The notes below the pieces were generated by a model. It saw nothing but the letters and a program-made list of their open reading frames with translations. It had not been told where the DNA came from and searched no databases. This document shows, piece by piece, positions 32,061 through 44,991 of a stretch of DNA of 64,000 nucleotides. The stretch's first letter is position 1, and every line of letters begins with the position of its first letter. The position numbers and the translations under genes were made by a program. The stretch is from Inia geoffrensis. Taxonomy: Eukaryota; Chordata; Mammalia; Artiodactyla; Iniidae. The DNA is taken from assembly GCA_036417435.1 (NCBI GenBank), contig CM070905.1, forward strand, positions 64,559,092 to 64,623,091, in the 5' to 3' direction.

Positions 32061-34175
32061 CGACCACCAGTTATGCTTTTTAATATATTCTTAAGCTTCT
32101 TAATATCTTCCAAGACCAAGCCACTAAATAAAAGTTGGCATCTGGTAGAAGGAACATTTACTGGCTCCCTCAGAAACATGTAAAAGGACACAAATCTCAT
32201 AATCAGTATTCTACTGCTGATTTAATAAACAAACATTCTTCTAATTATTTACAGTAATTTCAAGTCAGCTAATTCAATATGAAATACAAATGTGACACAA
32301 GTAATAAAGGACTAATAACAAAAATCCTAAGTTACTAGATAACACACATCTGTCTAATTTATTCTACTTCAGTTGGCTCTGTTCCCTGGAAGGATTTCAT
32401 GAACTTATGGCAAACTCTGATCTGATGACCATGCCCATAATTAAGATTCCCAATCTCATGCTCCTTGTTTTCTTCACTGACATATGTTATCTCAGATGCA
32501 GCATCCTCTGCTCCACTTCTATTACCCTAAATATATCAGAATATATCCTCTGGAAGTATATTTAATCTAGTTTGTAATCAAATATCCTTTCTTCTCTGCC
32601 ACTTCAACGAGAGGAAATCACACAATCCCTATCTCTGCTTCTTCTTCCAAAACCTTAGTATATCTTCGTCGTTTTCTTTAAGTAACCACACATTTGTCTT
32701 CCCTCTTCTATACTCTTATGAATAATTATCACGTGTAATAAAATCTGCTAAAGTACACATTCAATGTGGCTTCATAGTACAGAATGAGAGCTTATTGGCA
32801 GAAATTATAAAGAGGCAAATTTAGCTAGTGATTCTTAACATTTATGGTTGCCCCATGATGGATAAGACCATCCCAAGGGAGAGACAATAAACACCATAAA
32901 TGGTCAAGCAAAGGCTAGATGCTAACTAGCAAGAAATACTAAAAAGTGAATTGTTATATTGAGTACAGAGTCAAGTGATTCCCTTACATCCTTTCCCACT
33001 ATTTTGTAAAAATTTAAAAATAAATTGAGTTGCACAACAACCCTTCAAATGATAGCTAATGAAACCTCATATTTTGTTGGATATTAGCCTAGCTCATGAA
33101 ATTACACTGAACCCTCTTTGGGAATCCCTGTGTAAAATATTTAATACTAATTAGATAGTAAATTTCTGATCCAGCATTGATACAGAGAGGAGAAGCAAAG
33201 AGGATTATTAAATAGAGATAATAATTACTCATTTTTATTGCTTTTAGGAGAATTTAAAAATCAGCTCTTCAAGTGTCTCGTTATTTACATTGATGACAAA
33301 GTATTAAATATTGAGAGAAAATGCCAAAAGCTCTAAAGAAAGCTAAGTGAAAATCTATTATCATCATTAACTATTAATAGTAGTTAAGTAATACTAGAAA
33401 ACAAGGTAAAGTTCTATGAAAATATACTAAATAACTTGACTGTTCAAAACTATCGAGCAAATTAATAATTACAATTTTAAACTACTCCAAGATAAAACTT
33501 TTCTATTTTTACATAAAAATAATAATTTTTGTTTCTAAGATTAATTTAATGACGTTTTTCAATTTTAATAATATCACTAGATAGATAGGGTCATCCTGCG
33601 ACTGGGCTCTTGAATGTCAATAATCTCACTTCTATAGAACCATGCATATAAAGAAATAATGTTACAAACCCATTTAGGGTTAATATTCAGCAAAGTACAA
33701 AGCAGTAATTGAATGGAGAAAAGACATGGGGATCAGGGGGTGTGTGACATCATACATTTCACTTTTGAGCTCCTTGTCAATATTGAATCACTTTAAAAAG
33801 AAATGTGGCATTTTCCCATAACATATCCTGTATTTTCCTGGAGCAAGATGGAAGAGTTAAGGCTAAAGAAAATGTAGCTATGGCCTAGAACTCTTGAAAA
33901 CACTGTTAGAAAAGACAACACTAGTAAAGAAATTTGCTGAATTTAATTTATGAAGAGAGTTAGGGCAATGTGAGGCACAGAGTTCTGACTCAATTTCATC
34001 TTCAAATTGGAAAATAGCAATATTAACATAGTTATTAAGAGAAAAATAGCTTGTTCGCATTATTGCAAAGCACTCAGAAATAAACTGATATGATGTTTAA
34101 TATTAAAATTGTCTATGCTTAGAGTTTTTTGGTGATGTTTTAAATTAATTGATTTCTAAAATAGTTTTGGGTTTT
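32061..34175. other. Unassigned DNA, repeat-poor
   Basis: About 2.1 kb with no repeat I can name and no ORF above 60 codons. Confidence 0.45.
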
Positions 34176-34382
34176 GTTTTTTGGGTTTTTTTTGTGGTAC
34201 ACGGGCCTCTCACCGCTGCGGCCCCTCCCGTTGCGGAGCACAGGCTCTGGACACACAGGCTCCGCGGCCATGGCTCACGGGCCCAGCCGCTCCGTGGCAC
34301 GTGGGATCCTCCCGGACTGGGGCACAAACCCACGTCCCCTGCATCGGCAGGCAGACTCTCAACCACTGCACCACCAGGGAAG
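34176..34382 (-). mobile_element. CHR-type SINE, short GC-rich form, antisense
   Basis: The reverse complement of the short CHR SINE. A broken T tail (34176-34193) is followed by GGCCTCTCACCGCTGCGGCC and GCGGCCATGGCTCACGGGCC, ending CACTGCACCACCAGGGAAG. The usual terminal CCC is missing. I see no clear target-site duplication, so the 5' tip may have been lost. Confidence 0.9.
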
Positions 34383-35292
34383 TTTGCTATAGAAATCTCT
34401 GCACTAATGTCTTGAAAGAAGTGTGTCGCAATTATACGTACAATAAACCAAACCAGTAAAAACTCATAGTCTAGACTTGTAGATACTGTATGATGTGAAG
34501 ACAGAACTGAATAGTGAAAAGAACATTAAGTTATGACTCTTGGTGTAACCTGAAGGTAATTAATCTCTTAAAACTTCAGGAAACTGATATGGAAAATTAG
34601 GATAATAATATTAAGTCTAGTTACACATTTCCCACTTCCTGCATCCAACAAAACGCATGAAATATAGCAGACATTCAATACTTGACAGTCATAGGCCCCT
34701 CTTCCCTTCCATTACTTCCAATACTCAATATTTCAATCGCCTTGCAAGCAAGAGGCAACCAAGTGATCATTTCTCAAGAAAATACATTGAGAAGTACCTC
34801 GTCAAGATGGTTATGAGAAAAACTATTTAATAACTTTCTTTCCCAAGATGCCAATAAAATGATAGTAAAGTTCTTTTACAGAAAATAAAAACATTTAAAT
34901 GTATAGTATATTTCTGACAAAGAGAACAAAGACTGAATGATGAAGCAGGGTGAAGGAAAGTCTAAGTTCCATGAAGAAGATAATGTAGGAGGAAGCAAAC
35001 TTCCACCCTGAATCTAGAGAGGCAGATGAATCCAGTGTCATATCTGACACTGTACCTGGTGAAGAATGTGCTGGAACCATAAACTGAAATGAAGAATACC
35101 TTTAATGGGCCCATTCCTAGACTGGACATAGCTGAGGGAAGAATCAATGAGCTTAAAGATATGTCAATAAAAACTTCCAAAAGTGAAATGCAAAGATAAA
35201 AATGAATGAAACACACACACACACAGACACCCCAAACAAAAACTCAGAACATTAGGAATTATGGGACCATTTCAAAAGGCGTGACATACCTA
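34383..35292. other. Unassigned DNA
   Basis: No gene or repeat recognised beyond a short CA run (about 35211-35224). An 86-codon minus-strand ORF (34962-35222) has no recognised domain. Confidence 0.4.
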
Positions 35293-35413
35293 ATTTTTTT
35301 TATTTGGCCACACCTTACGGCTTGTGGGATCTTAATTCCCCGACCAGGAATTGAACCCAGGCCATCAGCCTTGAAAGCACGGAGTCCTAACCACTGGACC
35401 ACTGGTGAATTCC
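35293..35413 (-). mobile_element. CHR/Bov-tA-like tRNA SINE, short old form, antisense
   Basis: About 120 bp: TATTTGGCCACACCTTACGG, TGTGGGATCTTAATTCCCCG, ACCAGGAATTGAACCCAGGC and GTCCTAACCACTGGACCACT. This is the simplest tRNA-plus-tail member of the family, without the repeated middle of the long form. Confidence 0.85.
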
Positions 35414-38400
35414 TATATTTAATTAAAAAAAAAAAAATCACTCTAGCTATAGCGCTAAGAAAAGACTAAAAGTGAACAAGGGTAGAAGCCAGGAAGCCAC
35501 TTACAAGTCGATTTCAGGAATCCAGGAGATATATTATGATGTAGGCCAGAACGGCAACAGTAGAGCTAATGATAAGTAGTCAGATCCTGGATATATTTTG
35601 AAACTGTGTTAGCCCTTCCTTCTAAATATAATGGATAGTTTATTTTTTGTGTCTTGAGTTACAATTCACATGCATTGTTGAATTTGAGCTTTAGAAAATC
35701 CCTAAAAATATTAAAAAGAGTTCATAGCAGACAAAACTGAGGTTTGAAATGCCAAGTTGGTTTTTCTGATACCAGCACTAGTCAACTTTTGCTGCCTACA
35801 CAAGTTTCAAGGCTAATTTTATTCCTCTTGGTAGCTACCAGAGAAAGTATTACTGTAAGAGATACATAACCATACCAAAATCTTACAGCCAAAAATATCT
35901 ACTAGTATTGACACAGAAGCATTCTAAACTATGTTTGAACTGACAAGCCAATTGTGCCTACTTGGAAGCATGATTGACATAGATTTCCAAATCGGAAACA
36001 TTCTGATTCTCTTGTTCCATTAATGATTATAGTGCATTCATTCAGGAAAACATTACAGTAGAGAAAGACAATAACAGTTTGGTTCCTTTGCACATAGACA
36101 CAGCCTATGAGAAATTTATAATCTGTGAATTCATTAACATGAAAATTTTAAATGTGCTCATCATGTTGGATAGTAGCTCGGTTATACTTATTATGAATAA
36201 TGGAATACTACATATTATTGTCATATTAGTGTAATACAAGACAATATGCAGTCATTTCTTATAATAACATCACCTCCCCTTTTCAATAACTCTTTTCATC
36301 CATGGCTCCTAGATGTTTTTACAAACATTAATTAAGACTTACATCACCTCTGTGAGACTAGGAACTGCCACAGTCGTCATCCTGATGTGAGACTAGACAT
36401 TAAGCCATGTCATTAGAAGCAGTGCTAGGATGAAAGCTCATAACAACAGTTCAAACCAGAACTTTTAAACAATGTAAGAAATACCCATTCCATCATCCTT
36501 TGTTGCACCCTGGTCGCAAACTTAGATATTCTGTAGTACATATTCATATCTTTGTGGAAATTGTGCACACTGATTGCAAAAGTTTTCAAATTAAAGTGTA
36601 CTTATTTTGCATATCTTCATCTTAATATTGCCAAGGACTAAAATCCTTTTAGTAGGTCATCTTCATTGGTATAATAAGTTATATTATCTTTCACAGCCAT
36701 TTAGAGAAGGCATTCAGGCTCTGTTATTCCAAGCCCACAAGACTGCCTAGTAACTTAGTTACAGGGTCTGGAACTGAACTTCTTATCCTCTAACTTTTCA
36801 TCTGACTTGCTCTAGTGAGCCGTACTACGTTGCACCAAAACAGCATGCTAAGAATTTGAATTTACTTTAGAAGGTCAGCTTTGCTGGAAGATTGCTGCTC
36901 TTTTCCTCAACATGAAATAAAATAAGTAAAAAATAAAAAGCTGTGTTCTGAAAAGTCCTCTTGTATGTGTCCTCCACACTCTAAAGTAAAACTGAGTAAG
37001 TTTTCAGTGCTGTTATTGCATCACATTGAAGAAGCTACCTATTTCCTCACAAATTATCTTCTCTTTCATTCAGCATCCTGATGAAACACCTAAAAGCACT
37101 TACTCTCATTTACTTTCTTAATTTTTTATTACTTCCAAAGTATCAATACTCAATCTAAGATCATTTTGATTGCCTGTAAACATTAGCATAATCATTTGGC
37201 TTTATTATGTATGGCTCTACACTGTCAGTTATCTTTTCAAAAGTGGGTTTCCATAGAAGTGCCAAAAAAATTGCTTGACCTCAGGGTTTCTTCCCACCTA
37301 GTCTAAGCCCTCTAAGCAATTCTGCACAGGCAGAAGGAAGCAACAGTCAAACGATAAAAATCTGCCTTTTAACTACACCTTCTCTATCTGGACAAGGGTG
37401 AAATTACCTCTTTTATATATTAAGAAGGATGGAACTCACACTTCAAAGACAATGTGGAGCAAATGCTATCCTTTACATGTTCAATGTTAAATTACCATCA
37501 ACAGTTGGGGGCTGCTAAACATGCCATCAAACACAGCATGATCTTTATACAAAGGAAACGTTAGTGCTTTTTTATTCAACATTTAGTCATAATGTTGGTA
37601 TTATGTTTACTTTTTTAGCAAAAGCACCCTACTTGGGAGAAGTACAATTCAATTAAATGTAGATTGTGAGTTTCTATATTACACTGTCCTAGGTAATAAT
37701 TTTTCAGGACTCTGTGAGATAGAGGACAAAGCTTCACTTATTACTTTGAAATATTTTTGAAATTTAAAGGGAGATCTTCCACTAGATTTTTTTTAAAAGA
37801 GCTGTTGAATAGCCCCTAGTTAACTGAATAAAAATGAAAATATATTCAGTGCTTTTGCAGTATGAATTCATTTTTATATAAATATAATTATATGGATATA
37901 ATTAACCATCTTTTAAAGAGATTGCATTGTTTATACAGGGTCCATATTATTTAATATTTTTGTGTCATCATTCTACTTCAACTTCTCTTTGAAAAGAGAA
38001 TAAAATTTAAAGACATAGTAAAAAAGAGAAGTGTTACCTATTTCATAATAAAGTTGTTCCATTGTTTTTTCATTAAAATTTGGCAAAATCTTATCTAAAT
38101 TTCTTTAAAAGTCATAAAGGCAAAGAGCCTGATTTATTATTTAAATAAGTTATTGTCGCTTTTATTTATTTGAAGAGGACTTATTTCACCTGAAAAAATT
38201 AATACATTAAGAATATACTAAGTCCTGGTTAATAATTCTGGCACATGTAAAAATGCAAAATCATTATTACTATACTAAACGGATCATCCATACTACAAAG
38301 GCAGAATATTCTGCTTGAGTAAAAATTCCTGAGCTAGATCTTGACTGAGGTCCCATTTTAACACTGCAGAGCGTGGGAGAAATTATTTTACAAGTACAAA

Positions 38401-39988
38401 TTTAGAACAAGTGACAATAACTTGTCTTCCTGATAATAGAAGAATATCCAGCATTATTCTTGTTGCTCTAAATGCTTTTAGAAGCACTGCTTTCCAAACT
38501 GCCTGCCTGCAAAATCTATCCCAAGGTAATTAAACAAACTGATACAAATTGGCAGTGAAATTATTTAATATTATCTATCTGAATTTCAAAGAATGTCCAC
38601 CCTAGTCAACTAGAATATTTTGGTTTTGACATACTAGGTTGTTACAGAATTGTTCATTCCTACAATAATTAGACAAAGGAGATATTTGCTTCTCTTGGCC
38701 AATTCTAACTCATTTATGTCCTCAGTGTGAGACTGGCCTCAATTATTTCCCATCCATCTCATCTGTTGTATCATCAAGGTATCAGGATATAAATTAAAGA
38801 GAGATGGCTTAAGACACAATTGTACATCAACTGGGAGTTATATTTGGTTAGACAGGAAACAAACCGTAACCACTGATTATCAAAATGTTTAACTTACAGG
38901 GAGGTTGTGTCAATCTACACTCAATTTACATAACAAGTTCTATAGCTGATTTCCGCAAAACACAACGAGACAGAAGAATACAGTAATACTTTTTCTAAAC
39001 ATTTTCAACTTTGTATCTTAATATCCCCATCCATAGAATAGACGTCTGACTTATCTATTGACAAAGATTATGTAATAATAAAGTAGGCAATTAATAAAAA
39101 GTATTCTGCTTGTTTTAGTCTTTCACCTCTCCCTATTTCCCACCTTTAAGATGGAAATCGTAATTACCATGCTTTATCCTTCCTAGAGGAAACTTTGAGA
39201 GCTCAACTCACTTTTAGAATATCAGTTATCTATTATTTGTAAGATTTGTTCGTCTGACACCCAATATTTGTTTCTGTTTATTTCATACACTAGCTGGTAT
39301 CATGACATGAGAATTGAGGGTATTTCCCTATTTCATAAAGTATCAAAAATCATAGTCCCAAAGCTGCTGATTAAACACTGCTGAGGCCAAGCATGTGATT
39401 TATAACATTGCCTTGAAACAATCCTCTGTAGTCTCACCCTTTGTGTAACACAATTTTCATTGCAATCAGTTGGATTTTCAAGGCAACCGGCTAAGAGGAC
39501 TTAGTCACTTTTTCTGAAATATCAATAGCTACCAACAGTTGATTCGTGCACATAAATCAGCTATCTAGACATAACTAAAATACTATGAACTCCATGCTTC
39601 CACATCTGAATGATTTTCTCATTTTTAAAGTTGTTTAAAAATAATCCTATAAATGTAAAACCCAATGATCTACACATATGTACTAACACTGAAATGTTCA
39701 ACGAAATAACCTGTGAAGCAAAGCTTGTAGTAAAATGAATGCCTATTGACCACTCCTTTCTAATATATTTGTGAGTTACATCTATGTAAATCTTTTTTTT
39801 TTTTAAGTTCCCCATCAGATATCAGACCTATCACCTTCCTGCTTGTGCATACACCTACTCAGGATTTCTAATTGCCAATGTCAGCTCTTGAAGTTTCAGA
39901 GTCTAAGACCTCTGAAGTAGTTTTCAAGGAAAGATTTGTCCTTACTATGAGCTCTTTCTCATCTTTCATTCAGTTTCTGATAAGTAAA
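35414..39988. other. Repeat-poor unassigned DNA
   Basis: About 4.6 kb without any young insertion I can recognise. Very diverged MIR-like words may lie near 36300-36480 and 36650-36800. There is no ORF of note. It is AT-rich, with many ATTA and TAAT words. It could hold conserved regulatory DNA, but nothing in the sequence alone shows that. Confidence 0.45.
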
Positions 39989-40233
39989 TTTACTCATCCT
40001 CAGTATTATTAACATTTCGGGCTCAACCTCAGTACTATTTCTTGTTGTTTTGTTTGTTTTTCTGGGGCCACAGGACATGTTGTATAACTTGTAGATGTTG
40101 AGCAGCATCCCTGGCCTCTGCCCACCTGATGCCAGTACCAACCCCTCCCAGTTGTGACAGCCAAAAATCTCTCCAGACATTTCCAAAGTTGGGAGACAGG
40201 GAGCAAAAATTACCTCTGGTTGAGGACCACTGT
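39989..40233 (-). mobile_element. hAT MITE (MER20-like), antisense
   Basis: On the plus strand: GGACATGTTGTATAACTTGT, GTTGAGCAGCATCCCTGGCC, GATGCCAGTACCAACCCCTC, TGTGACAGCCAAAAATCTCT and GGTTGAGGACCACTG, the reverse of the usual CAGTGGTTCTCAACC terminus. It is non-autonomous and long extinct. The left end seems to hold a short internal duplication (CTCATCCTCAGTATTATTAA, then CTCAACCTCAGTACTATTTC). The subfamily name is from memory. Confidence 0.75.
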
Positions 40234-40680
40234 GATAAAGCCTTCAATTGACTTTTCATGTAGCCCTATCACTTCTTTTTTTTTTCTTTGTGAGTTTAGC
40301 CTGAGACAGGAAAAAAAAAAAATTTCCTTTAATCTGTGATATTTTTTCTGCCTACTTAGGTTAGGGAAACTGGTTTTTGTCTCTATTCAAGCCCCTACTC
40401 ACTGTCTTCTTTCAGAATTATAACAATAAACATTTTTAATTAGAATAAATTTTTAAGAGAGGAGCAAGTATAAAATCTAAATGTGTGTGTACATTTTAGC
40501 CAAGTGAATCTACTTCTTTAAAGATATCTTAAGAAAATAGACACAGAGACGTTTGTTACCAGTATAGATTTTGATAGGAATAAATTGGAAAAAATATAAT
40601 TCTCCAACAATAGGGAAAGGGCTAGATAAACTATGTTCTAGACATATAGGGAAGTGTTATAAAGTAATTTTTTAAATGTT
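40234..40680. other. Unassigned DNA
   Basis: Nothing recognised except short A and T runs near 40277 and 40311. Confidence 0.45.
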
Positions 40681-40689
40681 AAAAAGTGA

Positions 40690-40897
40690 GGGCTTCCCTG
40701 GTGGCGCAGTGGTTGAGAGTCCACCTGCCGATGCAGGGGATGCGGGTTCGTGCCCCGGTCCGGGAAGATCCGACAAGCCGCGGAGCGGCTGGGCCTGTGA
40801 GCCATGGCCTCTGAGCCTGCACGTCCGGAGCCTGTGCTCCGCAATGGGAGAGGCCACAACAGTGAGAGGTCCGCGTACCGCAAAAAAAAAAAAAAAA
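40690..40897 (+). mobile_element. CHR-type SINE, short GC-rich form
   Basis: A very well-preserved short CHR SINE: GGGCTTCCCTGGTGGCGCAG start, CCCCGGTCCGGGAAGATCCG middle, GGTCCGCGTACCGC end and a 17-A tail. The flanking words AAAAAGTGA (40681-40689) and AAAAAGTCA just after the tail form a target-site duplication with one mismatch, or seven clean bases. With the copy at 589 it is among the least diverged in the window. Confidence 0.93.
40702..40754 (+). promoter_or_regulatory. Internal RNA polymerase III promoter of the SINE
   Basis: Box A TGGCGCAGTGG at 40702-40712 and box B GGTTCGTGCC at 40745-40754, 32 bases apart, fit the tRNA-type split promoter. Both are close to consensus, so this copy could still be recognised by TFIIIC. 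Transcription is not shown. Confidence 0.65.
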
Positions 40898-40902
40898 AGT
40901 CA

Positions 40903-41284
40903 TACTCAGGGAAAATTTTAATATTTAATTTACTTATTTAAGTAATGTTTAAGGAAAGTAATCAGAACCTTTTATAGAAAAAAAAAAAAAAACCCACAGA
41001 GCAGCATGCACGTTACAGTACAATTTGGTAAACTATAAAATACACATGGAAAAAAATTTGGAAGTACAGACACCAAATTATTAACCATGATGTTTTGGGG
41101 GTATAGATATTGAATGGTTTTCCTTATTTTCCTTTGAGGTTTTCAATGTTTCATACATGACACATTTATCATGTTTATAAGCAGAAAAGAAGGTTGTTTA
41201 AAAAGATTATTTACTTTAACATATCAAATTGAAAATTATTAGTAGTTATATGGCTGGTTTTTCAAAGTCTCAGATCTGTACACT
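40903..41284. other. Unassigned DNA between two SINEs
   Basis: AT-rich with an A run (about 40978-40992). No feature recognised. Confidence 0.45.
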
Positions 41285-41298
41285 AAAACAGGTGAATC

Positions 41299-41648
41299 GG
41301 GGCTTCCCTGGTGGCACAGTGGTTGAGAATCTGCCTTCCAATGCAGGGGACAAAGGTTGGAGCCCTGGTCCGGAAAGATCCCACATGCCGTGGATCAACT
41401 AAGCCCGTGTGCTGCTACTACTGAGCCTGTGCTCTAGAGTCCGTGAGCCACAACTACTGAAGCCCATGTACCTAGAGCCTGTGCTCTGCATCAAAGAGAA
41501 GCCACCGCAATGAGAAGCCTGCGCACCACAATGAAGAGTAGCCCGTGCTCGCCGCAATTAGAGAAAGCCTGGGCGCAGCAATAAAGACCCAATACAGCCA
41601 AAAATAAATAAATAAAATAAATAAATTTATTAAAAAATTTAAAAAATA
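41299..41648 (+). mobile_element. CHR-type SINE, long form
   Basis: A long CHR SINE: GGGCTTCCCTGGTGGCACAG start, CTAAGCCCGTGTGCTGCTAC, GTGAGCCACAACTACTGAAG, CGCCGCAATTAGAGAAAGCC and an AAGACCCAATACAGCC end, with an AAAT tail. Flanks AAAACAGGTGAATC (41285-41298) and AAAACTGGTGTATT (41649-41662) agree at 11 of 14 sites, a decayed target-site duplication. It is therefore older than the short GC-rich copy just upstream. Confidence 0.9.
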
Positions 41649-41662
41649 AAAACTGGTGTATT

Positions 41663-41925
41663 TTACTGTATGTCAACTATTTGGATACAAGGACGAATCC
41701 TGTGTGCACCACATCAATTCAGGTTACATCCCTATACCATAAGCCTCTTAATTTAGTAAAAAACATTGTATTTGCTGTTATTCTGTGTTCCACCAAATTT
41801 GGTATTCATATTTTTACTGCCCTTCTGTTTAGACCAAAGTAAAAGTAATAAGCCAAATAGCATCTTTTAAAACACGATAGTACTCAAGACCATATTTTCA
41901 GAAATTCTAAAACATTATATATGTG

Positions 41926-41957
<32 letters not shown>

Positions 41958-43571
41958 TAAAACATTCAATTACAGTAGGCTTCTACTGAAATCAACTTGG
42001 CTGTTTTTCTGCTCATAAAAAATTAGTTTTGAAACAGAATATATATGTGCATAATATATACATGTATATATTCTTGAATGAATAGGAAAATGTTTTATAT
42101 ACAGACAAAAATAACAGATCCTCAGCCCATGGTTCTTAAGGAATGTGAAAAAGAATAATTATAGACACTGAAATTGTTCCATTTAGTAATAAAATGGAGT
42201 GCTATTTTCAATGAACATTTCTTATAATAAAATTGTATTTGTGAAATGTTGCCCTCAAAACTACCACTTAATTATATCTGAAATCTAATCAGGCCACTTA
42301 TTTAAGGAAAGAGATTGTAGGAGTCCATTAAATACTAAGCCAAGAAACAACTGAATTCTGGAGTTTATTTATTCTTCTATCTGTATAGGAAGTTATCTAG
42401 AAATATTACTTCAATTAGAGTTTTTTTTATTAGCTTTTCTCCTTTCAGTGTTAAAATAAATATTTTTATATCTAAACAATTTAAATAATTTTTTCCCTAA
42501 GGCTGAATAACTGCTATTTTCGTATGGTCTATTTTTCTTAGGTTAAAAACTTTGTTAGGTCCATTATAAGTAAAATATCAATGAGGAGATAAGAGCTAGC
42601 TAGCATAGAGCCATCATGCTCCACAGACTGCACAGATTAGATGCAAATTGACTCAGGTGAGGAAAAAAAAACGAGTCTCCCAGTCTTCACATATTATCTC
42701 TCCTCTACACCTCTAAAACAACCCTTCCAAGTAACCTCAAATAATTGATAAGTTTGGTTTTCATAGGCAAGAGTTGCCTTTAAGGGAGTTAATGAAATCC
42801 CTCTTTTTAGAATTGTTTTATTTTCTCATCCCCACATGGTTCAACCATGTAAAAAGAGCACTTCAAGCTTGCTTAAAACAGTACCCTTCAAATCTTGCTC
42901 CATCAGTTATGCGGCAGTTCAATCAATATTAGATAGCATCAAAAATCTATTTTCTGTCCCTGACAAGAGAAGGAGGTCCATAAGATTATCTGTTCTAAAC
43001 GGCAAATGCGAACTCCATACTGTCTCAAATTGCCTACTATGCAATTTTTGCCTCTACACATTATTGGAACTATGGTCAAATCTCACTTCTTTTAATTACA
43101 TAAAACTTTAATTTTTAATTATGATTGAAAGATAGTGAAAACGTAAGCCACCAAATCACCTCAAAGTCATTGAAATGCTGAAATTGTTTTCTGTCAGGTG
43201 TTTTGCTCATATTAACTGGTTGAAACTATAGTCTTTTCGTTTCCTTCAAATGACCATGAAAAATGAAATTAAGGGTGCCAGTGAAATTCTCAGAATGGTG
43301 TACGTACAACATTGTTGGACATAGTTTATCAGGAAAAGGGAACACAAATCTCAACAGTTTCCTGCTTCCTTTCAAGAAAAAAATTAAAATATAGAAATAC
43401 TTTACTATCTTTAACTGAAATACCCAAAGCAGTAAATGCCTTAAAACCCCATGTTAAATCAAGATTTCTGCTGGTAATCTTTACTTCACTTTTACAACAT
43501 CCATATTTAGAGAAAATGCAAAATTATTGTGGAAAGTTTGGGAAAGAAAACCAGAAAAAAGTGACAATAGC
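41663..43571. other. Unassigned AT-rich DNA
   Basis: No gene seen. A TA microsatellite lies near 41930. A 91-codon ORF at 42836-43111 and an 88-codon ORF at 43312-43578 have no recognised domains. Confidence 0.4.
41904..41966. repeat. (TA)n bracketed by 13-bp direct repeats
   Basis: ATTCTAAAACATT occurs at 41904-41916 and again at 41954-41966. The 37 bases between are almost pure TA. This may be a 50-bp tandem duplication whose spacer became a TA array. Confidence 0.9.
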
Positions 43572-43740
43572 TAGCTAACACCTAGCACTGATCTGCCAGG
43601 CACTGTGGGAAGTCTGTGAATTCCATTAATACTTAAAACAATTCTTCATGATTAGAAGTGTGTTATTACCTATTTTTAAGATGTAGAAACTAATGTAGAA
43701 AGTAGCATATGTGGCATTTAAACCCATACAGCAGAATTCA
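43572..43740 (-). mobile_element. MIR SINE, antisense
   Basis: The reversed MIR: CTAACACCTAGCACTGATCT, GCCAGGCACTGTGGGAAGTC, ATTACCTATTTTTAAGATGT and AACCCATACAGCAG. Diverged. Confidence 0.65.
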
Positions 43741-44991
43741 TGCAGTACCAAAAGAATAAATTTATTCACAGTTCCACTGGGCAGAGAACAAATTTTTTCT
43801 ATTCTTACCCATGTATTTCTTCCATTGAATTTTCAAACCAATTTATTACAGCTCAAAACAATACTAAATTAAGGATGTCAATATTACTGGGAAATTTATG
43901 CAAAAAAATAAAACATTATTTGTTCACTTTATGAATTGATGCATCATTATTACTACTACCTAATTTTTGTATAAAAATACTAGGGTTGAAATTTGCACTC
44001 TAAACTCAGATATATAAAAATAAGTTTTCTTTACTTTTCTGGACTCCCCAGATCCTACTAAAGGCAGAAAAAAAGATGAACAATTAGAAGCAACTACATC
44101 TCATTTTGTTTAAAAACAATGTTTATAAATATTCATGCAATTCTACATTCAGATTCTCTAGTTTGATTTCATGTTTCTTTGGTTCTCTTTCCAGCCTCTT
44201 TTCCTTTGCCCAGATGGTGATTTTGCATAGAAAAGCCTCTGTATCCTCCATGTCAAGGAACTGGAGAAGGAGTGAGGAGCAAATGCTGCCTCCCCGTGCC
44301 CTTCTGCATCCCAACCCCCGTCTCTGAGACTGCAGCTCTGCCCTCACGATCACAGATAACTTTGGTCTGGTCTGCAGGCACAGGCAAAGTTCTGTGATGG
44401 TTCCTGGGCAACTTAGCTATCTCGAATGATAATGCCCTTGCCTCAGCAGTAACCGACCCTATGAAATACCTGAGTCCAGCCACCACGCTCATCCTCTTCC
44501 TAGTATGGGCAAGTCACCTTTCAACCTCTTCTAAGGGTCTCTTTGTCCCTCTCTAAAGCAACGTTTTCCACACCGAATCCCACAATAGGCTCTCTTGGCT
44601 CCCTTCATGACCACCATGGAGGTTTGGAGTGTCCTATAAGACATACATAGTCTATGAGGAATCGGGTTATGCTAAATGAGTTCCACCAACCTATACATCT
44701 CTGTTTACCATCGTGCACTGTATTGGGTTTCCCTGGAGGCTTAGAAATTCCCTAAGAAGCAGGAGCAATACCTCCTTACTGAGAGTTTTCTGTCAAACTC
44801 ACCTGGTATTCTTATAGTTCCTCAATCACTTACTCCCTGCCTCCAGAGAGTCATACCTTTTAACAAAACTAAGATAATCAAGTCTCTCTCTCTCTTTCTC
44901 TCTCTCTCACACACACACACTCACACAAAAAGACTCAGACACAAAATGACCTTCTATGTTCTCTTCCTGTCAAGGGAGAGTTGCTCTAGGT
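43741..44991. other. Unassigned DNA, partly less AT-rich
   Basis: About 1.25 kb. The part from 44200 to 44650 is less AT-rich than its surroundings and carries overlapping 73-79 codon ORFs on both strands, none recognisable. It may be an old unrecognised repeat or unique sequence. Confidence 0.35.
44884..44930. repeat. (TC)n(CA)n compound simple repeat
   Basis: A TC run with one TTT interruption is followed by CA units. Confidence 0.9.

Noticed and set aside
44200..44650. A CpG island or first exon in the less AT-rich part
   Set aside because: CpG dinucleotides are few and scattered, and the ORFs on both strands are short and unrecognisable.
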